From Muribaculaceae bacterium (GTDB lineage Bacteria > Bacteroidota > Bacteroidia > Bacteroidales > Muribaculaceae): DNA of 11,766 nt. The position numbers and the translations under genes are program-made. The stretch is from the NCBI GenBank assembly GCA_029052265.1, contig JAIDJJ010000550.1, positions 1-11,766 on the forward strand, given 5' to 3'. Positions 7,409 through 11,766 of the stretch are shown here, piece after piece. The notes beneath the pieces are model-generated. The model did no database searches. It was not told the DNA's origin and saw only the letters and a list, made by a program, of their open reading frames with translations. The stretch's first letter is position 1. Every line of letters begins with the position of its first letter.

Positions 7409-10400
7409 TTAAAGCGCCATCTCCGGATGCAGACGGGCAAACTCTTCGCTTAGGCGTTTTGTTCGGTCGAGATCGAGACGGTTGAAATTGTCATACTTCT
7501 TAAGCATGTCGTCCGTGCCCCCGACACTGTAGAAATATTTCAGCGCAGTGTAGAGCATCGAGTCGATAGACCTTTCGTCGTCCGAACGCTTTGCATATTC
7601 CTCCGGCGAAAGTCCGGCGAGTTCATTGGCAATCTCGCAATATTTCGCCACTTCCTGAGCATATGCCTCCAAGGTGGTTGCGGAAGCTTTCACTTCTCCT
7701 TCTTCCGCTCCCGAGACATAATCCCCGCCCCCTTTACCGTAAGCCATGTTGTAATTCTTCTCAAGCTCCGCCATCGTCATGCCGTAACCCTTGACAAGCT
7801 CCTCAACTTTCTTCATGTCGCCGCCGAAATCTTCATACATCTTGGCGAAGTGATAGAACTGATAAGGTATCAGGCTCGATTCGCGGGTAAGCGAAGGATT
7901 GCCGAAGCTCATTGCCATCTCTCGGTTATAGGCAAGATAGGGGGCATACCGCTGAAGCATGTTCCAAAGGATTCCGAGACCGCGCTCCGTGAGCTTACCA
8001 TCCCCGAGTCGTTTATCAGATCCGAGTTCACAATAGACCTGTCCGAGGGTCGAAGCTATGCTGAGATCAAACGGCACTGTAGTTTCCGGAAGATTGCCGA
8101 CAATAAGGTCAGCCACTTCTTGAGCCTTACGATAGTTTTCTTTGCTTGCGACTGTGTCGGAGTCTGTGTCGCCCTTATATATGAGTTCGGATGCCACGTC
8201 AAGCATTGAGGAACGGGTGGTGAGCAGCATGCGGCGGGCTGTCTCGTCAAAATAAGGCACTTTCCCCTCTTTTGCATCAGCCCCGCCCCAACGGTATTTC
8301 TTGGTAACCACATCATATGCCCTGTCGGCACGTGCCGGCAGCCCTTCCTGAATGGTGGGGACAAGCTGATGCGCCATACCGGTGGAACGCATGTAGGGAC
8401 TTAGCCCGACATGATAGTCACCGCCGACAGTAGTAACCCAGTAGATCGGACGCTCCCAGCCATTGGCTGCATTGGTGGCTACGATATCGAGCATCAGTAT
8501 TTCGCCCAGACTGAGATAACCTTTGGCTCGGTAGGTATTCGTGTTGCGGAGATTTATGAGTATGTTATCGACAATCTCCGCAGTGTCGGACGGTGCCACA
8601 AGACCACGCTCCACCACCGCTTTCTTGTCGACCGGGATACTTACTATCGCGCTTGGCATAGTGGGATAGCCGGTCTCATCACGGCCGCCACCCTCGTAGA
8701 CTATCTTGAGGCTGCTGAGAAGGTCGGCAGGTGCTGTCTCGCGCCCGAGGATGGTGACGTCTGTCCTTCCGTAGGCATAATCCTTCGGAGTGGCTGTAAA
8801 TGCCACAGGAGCGGAATCATATGCCTGCTGGCGCATCTGGTCGGCATACCAGTCTGAATTGAGATAGCTGAGGTTGATGATCCTTACGTCGGGACGCACA
8901 CCCTCCACCTCCTGCACATACCAGAGCGGGAATGTGTCGTTGTCGCCGTTACAGAACACTATCGCATTTGGCTCGAGACTTTCGAGATAGTTGATCGCGT
9001 AGTCTCTGGCTGCAAAACGATGTGACCTGTCATGATCGTCCCAGGTCTGGCTCACCATCTGCACCGGCACTACAAGCCCCAGGGCAACAGCCACAATAGC
9101 AGCAATGCGTGAGGGACGCGCAAGCCTTGCAGGCTCGTTCACCACATTTTCCGGCTGGATCTCCTCATCGGCATCCGGAGCCGGTTTCCGTTTGCCACGC
9201 TGCGGATCCATGAAATAAAGCAGAATCCGCCAAAGAGCGGCAACACCCATACCGATCCATATGGCATATGCATAGAACGATCCGGCAAAAGCATAGTCAC
9301 GCTCGCGAGGCTGGTTCGGCGGCTGGTTAAGGTAAAGCACGATAGCTATGCCTGTCATGAAAAACAGGAAGAACACCACCCAGAACTGTTCTATGCCGCG
9401 TTTCCCCGCAAACGACTGCCATATCAGTCCGAGAATGCCAAGTATGAGAGGGAGCATAAAATAGACATTGTGCCCCTTGTTCCCTTTCCCGAGATCGTCC
9501 GGAAGCAGGCTCTGGTCGCCAAGACGCGGGTTGTCGATAAACGGTATGCCTGAAATCCAGTTGCCGGCATCCAGCTCGCCTGCCTGATTGTTGATATCAT
9601 TCTGCCTGCCCGCGAAATTCCACATGAAATAACGCAGGTACATATGATTGAGCTGATAATTGAAGAAATATGCCAGGTTTTGTGAAAAAGAGGGTTTGAA
9701 CGCAAATTTCTCGGGATATGAGAAAGTGCCGGTCACCTCATTATAGCGGGGCTCCTTTTGGAGATCATATTCCGGGAGTTTCTCCCCTGTTGCCGGGTCG
9801 ACCGCACTCAGCGAATGAAGCTGGTCAGGCATCGTGTCAAGACGTACCCACTGCCCGTAGGCATCCTTGTGCTGGCGGCTGTATATGCGTGGGAAAAGCA
9901 TGTTCAGCTCAGGATTCATCTTTGCCTCCGGTTTATAATCCTTCTTCACGTAATAATCGCCGCCTCGTGCTCCGAGCGCATGGTTTGACGCCATCTCTTC
10001 CTGTGAAAGGAAACCGTAGTCTGAAACAGGATCGATCCCTTTCACTCCCTTAACGTAGATCGCTTTCCCGGGATTGATGACAGGAGTGTAATAAGGCGTG
10101 GACAACACGACAGGACTGCCATCCTCACGATAAGTGACAGTATCGCGCGACACACCGGTCAACTGCTTCATGGGAGATGAATAGAGAGTCTCTCCATACA
10201 GCAGAGGATTCTCTCCATACTGCTCGCGGTTGAGATATGATGCAAGATCAAATACATTGTCGGGAGAATTTTGGTTCATCGGAGTGTCGGCGCTTGAACG
10301 AATCAGAATAAGAGCATAGCTCGAATACCCCACAAAGATTACGGATATACTCCACATCGCCACCGTCATCGCACGTACCGGAAGGTTGCTTCTGTATTTG

Positions 10401-11389
10401 GTAAACATCAGGACGCCTGTAACGGCAAGCAGTATCCAGCCGATGAGAAAGCCTGAACCGAAAAAGAAGATACCGGAGATGGCGAGCGCACACAAAAATG
10501 ATACACGGATCATAATGCCGCTTTTCTGACGGCTGAGCGAAACTATCGCCCAGGCAAAGACTGCCACTGTAAGGACAGCATAGAAAAGCGCACCGCTGTT
10601 GTAACTGAAATGGAAACCGTTTACGAAGAGGAGTTCAAACTGCTGGGCAACCTTGATAAATCCCGGCACAAGACCATAAAGCACAAGAACCACTATCGCA
10701 AATGATATGACAAGGGTCACAAGCGACTTCACCAGGTTCATGTTTTCCCATTTCTTATAGGCAAACACAAGGACAATGGCAGGGATGCAGAGGAGGTTGA
10801 GAAGATGGACGGCGATACTCACCCCGATCACATATGCAATCAGTATAAGATAACGGTCAGAATGGGGTTCATCAGCCCTGTTTTCCCATTTCAGGATGAG
10901 CCAGAACACCAACGCCGTGCAGAAAGAGGAAAAGGCATACACCTCACCTTCGACAGCCGAAAACCAGAAAGTGTCGCTCCAGCAATATGCAAGAGAGCCT
11001 ACAAGACCGCTACCCATTACAGCCAGATACTGCTGCAACGACAACTCTTTCTTCTGACCGTCTTTCACCACAAGCCTTCTGACGAGATGAGTGATGGTCC
11101 AGAAAAGTAAAAGAATTGTCAGCGCGCTCAACAGACCGCTCATGGCATTTACCATTACGGATATGCTGCCGGGGTCTGAAGCGAAATTGGCAAAGAAACG
11201 CGCCGTAAGCATAAATATAGGGTTGCCCGGAGGATGCCCTACTTCAAGTTTGTCTGCCTGTATTATAAATTCACCGCAGTCCCAATACGACGCGGTAGGC
11301 TCAAGAGTGAGCCAGTAAGTGATGAGGGCAATTGCGAAAACAAGCCATCCCCCAACATTGTTGATCAACTGATATTTTTTCGTAATCAT
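7409..11389 (-). CDS. DUF2723 family membrane protein, GT-C glycosyltransferase-like
   Basis: This large membrane protein is 1326 residues from the chosen start. It opens with the DUF2723 signature (PF11028): LTLEPTASYWDCGEFI with D37/E39, then GHPPGNP (51-57). This resembles the acidic first loop of GT-C glycosyltransferases, and the family includes human TMEM260, a protein O-mannosyltransferase. About nine hydrophobic segments fill residues 13-365. A soluble region follows (about 370-635), then four more segments (about 640-775) that include the conserved RERDYAFAGSF loop (695-705). A large soluble C-terminal part carries NGDNDTFPLWYVQEVEGVRP (814-833), typical of Bacteroidota members. Transfer of a sugar from a lipid carrier to an exported acceptor is inferred from the family. 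The open frame extends to an ATG at 11470, but that codon lies at the predicted transcription start. The ATG at 11389, followed by MITKKYQLINNVGGWL, fits the family start better. It heads the putative operon. Confidence 0.92.
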   Translation of the reverse strand: MITKKYQLINNVGGWLVFAIALITYWLTLEPTASYWDCGEFIIQADKLEVGHPPGNPIFMLTARFFANFASDPGSISVMVNAMSGLLSALTILLLFWTITHLVRRLVVKDGQKKELSLQQYLAVMGSGLVGSLAYCWSDTFWFSAVEGEVYAFSSFCTALVFWLILKWENRADEPHSDRYLILIAYVIGVSIAVHLLNLLCIPAIVLVFAYKKWENMNLVKSLVTLVISFAIVVLVLYGLVPGFIKVAQQFELLFVNGFHFSYNSGALFYAVLTVAVFAWAIVSLSRQKSGIMIRVSFLCALAISGIFFFGSGFLIGWILLAVTGVLMFTKYRSNLPVRAMTVAMWSISVIFVGYSSYALILIRSSADTPMNQNSPDNVFDLASYLNREQYGENPLLYGETLYSSPMKQLTGVSRDTVTYREDGSPVVLSTPYYTPVINPGKAIYVKGVKGIDPVSDYGFLSQEEMASNHALGARGGDYYVKKDYKPEAKMNPELNMLFPRIYSRQHKDAYGQWVRLDTMPDQLHSLSAVDPATGEKLPEYDLQKEPRYNEVTGTFSYPEKFAFKPSFSQNLAYFFNYQLNHMYLRYFMWNFAGRQNDINNQAGELDAGNWISGIPFIDNPRLGDQSLLPDDLGKGNKGHNVYFMLPLILGILGLIWQSFAGKRGIEQFWVVFFLFFMTGIAIVLYLNQPPNQPRERDYAFAGSFYAYAIWIGMGVAALWRILLYFMDPQRGKRKPAPDADEEIQPENVVNEPARLARPSRIAAIVAVALGLVVPVQMVSQTWDDHDRSHRFAARDYAINYLESLEPNAIVFCNGDNDTFPLWYVQEVEGVRPDVRIINLSYLNSDWYADQMRQQAYDSAPVAFTATPKDYAYGRTDVTILGRETAPADLLSSLKIVYEGGGRDETGYPTMPSAIVSIPVDKKAVVERGLVAPSDTAEIVDNILINLRNTNTYRAKGYLSLGEILMLDIVATNAANGWERPIYWVTTVGGDYHVGLSPYMRSTGMAHQLVPTIQEGLPARADRAYDVVTKKYRWGGADAKEGKVPYFDETARRMLLTTRSSMLDVASELIYKGDTDSDTVASKENYRKAQEVADLIVGNLPETTVPFDLSIASTLGQVYCELGSDKRLGDGKLTERGLGILWNMLQRYAPYLAYNREMAMSFGNPSLTRESSLIPYQFYHFAKMYEDFGGDMKKVEELVKGYGMTMAELEKNYNMAYGKGGGDYVSGAEEGEVKASATTLEAYAQEVAKYCEIANELAGLSPEEYAKRSDDERSIDSMLYTALKYFYSVGGTDDMLKKYDNFNRLDLDRTKRLSEEFARLHPEMAL

Positions 11390-11467
11390 TCCGTGAAAAG
11401 AATCAGAATGGATAAAAAGATTTCGTGAATTTATTGAATTTAAGCTACAATAAAGTACGCCATGTTG

Positions 11468-11498
11468 CAAAGTTAGTCAAAATCTATAATATGACAAA
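11468..11498 (-). promoter_or_regulatory. Bacteroidales-type promoter for the DUF2723 operon
   Basis: On the minus strand, TTTG (11495-11498) is followed by a 19-nt spacer and TAACTTTG (11468-11475). This matches exactly the Bacteroidales sigma-ABfr consensus, -33 TTTG and -7 TAnnTTTG. The predicted start of transcription falls a few bases further on, near 11460-11465. That gives a leader of roughly 75 nt before the ATG at 11389 and argues against the ATG at 11470. It sits just beyond the rRNA terminators, so the operon has its own promoter. Confidence 0.8.
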
Positions 11499-11562
11499 AC
11501 AAATATTACATCAGACACAACACCCCGGCACATTGAATCGCCGCTCCGCACAGGCTGTATAC

Positions 11563-11595
11563 AAAAAATCCGGAGACCATTTCTGATCTCCGGAT
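11563..11595 (-). terminator. Second intrinsic terminator of the rRNA operon
   Basis: A perfect 9-bp stem (11568-11576 with 11587-11595, ATCCGGAGA and its complement) with a 10-nt loop is followed on the minus strand by a run of six T (11568-11563; the first T is also the last base of the stem). The T-run is only on the minus side, so it acts on transcription leaving the 5S gene. Confidence 0.85.
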
Positions 11596-11608
11596 CTTAA
11601 GATAGTTT

Positions 11609-11640
11609 AAACAGAAACGCCGGTCATTGCTGACCGGCGT
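11609..11640 (-). terminator. First intrinsic terminator after 5S rRNA
   Basis: A perfect 10-bp GC-rich stem (11617-11626 with 11631-11640) closes a GCAA loop of GNRA type on the transcribed strand and is followed by TTTCTGTTT. It begins only 6 nt after the expected 5S 3' end, so it probably ends or helps process the rRNA transcript. The tail is interrupted, which may be why a second terminator follows. Confidence 0.8.
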
Positions 11641-11646
11641 CCTTAA

Positions 11647-11766
11647 GGCGGCGATTACCTACTCTCCCGCTTTCGCAGTACCATCGGCGTGATAAGGTTT
11701 AACTTCTCTGTTCGGCTAAATCCGGGAACCCGAAGAGGGGGAGCCCGAGGACTGATGATTCTGCAT
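11647..11766 (-). rRNA. rrf: 5S ribosomal RNA, 3' part clear, 5' part atypical or cut by the window edge
   Basis: The minus strand holds the conserved 5S core: CCGAACAGAGAAGTTAA, then CGCCGATGGTACTGC, then GGGAGAGTAGG and the helix I 3' strand AATCGCCGCC ending at 11647. Helix III can be formed between CCCTCT (near 11734-11739) and AGAG in the core. However, loop C is about 11 nt longer than the Bacteroidales pattern I know. The 5' strands needed to pair with helix II (CCTTATCAC) and helix I (AATCGCCGCC) are not visible in the 27 or so bases before the window ends. The 3' 69 nt are secure; the position and integrity of the 5' end are not. Two terminators follow directly, as expected for the last gene of an rRNA operon. 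Confidence 0.8.

Noticed and set aside
7850..8857. Plus-strand frames inside the DUF2723 gene
   Set aside because: They are antisense to a well-conserved protein, match no family I know, and have no promoter or ribosome site.

Overview
The window looks like chromosomal DNA from the Bacteroidota, order Bacteroidales, most likely a gut Muribaculaceae-type lineage (family level is an inference). Three things point there: protein families typical of that phylum (a DUF2723 GT-C-like membrane protein and a DUF4271 membrane protein), a Bacteroidales-type promoter (TTTG, 19-bp spacer, TAACTTTG), and 5S rRNA core sequence of Bacteroidales type. Every gene I support lies on the minus strand, so biological order runs from high to low coordinates.

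Layout in transcription order. (1) The 3' end of an rRNA operon: 5S rRNA (11766 to 11647), then two tandem intrinsic terminators (11640-11609 and 11595-11563). (2) A strong promoter (11498-11468) driving a large DUF2723 membrane protein (11389-7409). (3) A polysaccharide deacetylase (7358-6729), an extended-SDR NAD-dependent epimerase (6736-5726) and a DUF4271 membrane protein (5729-4674). These three are tightly overlapped, and the first follows DUF2723 after 50 nt. (4) A 114-nt spacer with a potential folded RNA leader, then a HemD-like uroporphyrinogen-III synthase (4559-3795). (5) After 15 nt, a 991-residue protein with a degenerate receiver domain, an intact receiver domain, a PPDK/PEP-synthase-type ATP-grasp domain and a C-terminal domain, but without the PEP/pyruvate TIM barrel (3779-804). 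(6) Translationally overlapped with it, an unrecognised coiled-coil protein (807-82).

The genes could form one long transcriptional unit, because no other convincing promoter or terminator appears between 11389 and 82. The upstream half suggests envelope or glycan work: membrane glycosyltransferase-like protein, glycan deacetylase, SDR epimerase and multispanning membrane protein. The downstream half is the least ordinary part: a two-gene module of receiver-domain/ATP-grasp protein plus coiled-coil partner, probably a signal-responsive phosphotransfer or nucleotide-binding device of unknown output. No mobile elements, CRISPR arrays or tRNAs were seen. The second point for follow-up is the 5S gene at the window edge, whose 5' half does not pair with its 3' half as expected.
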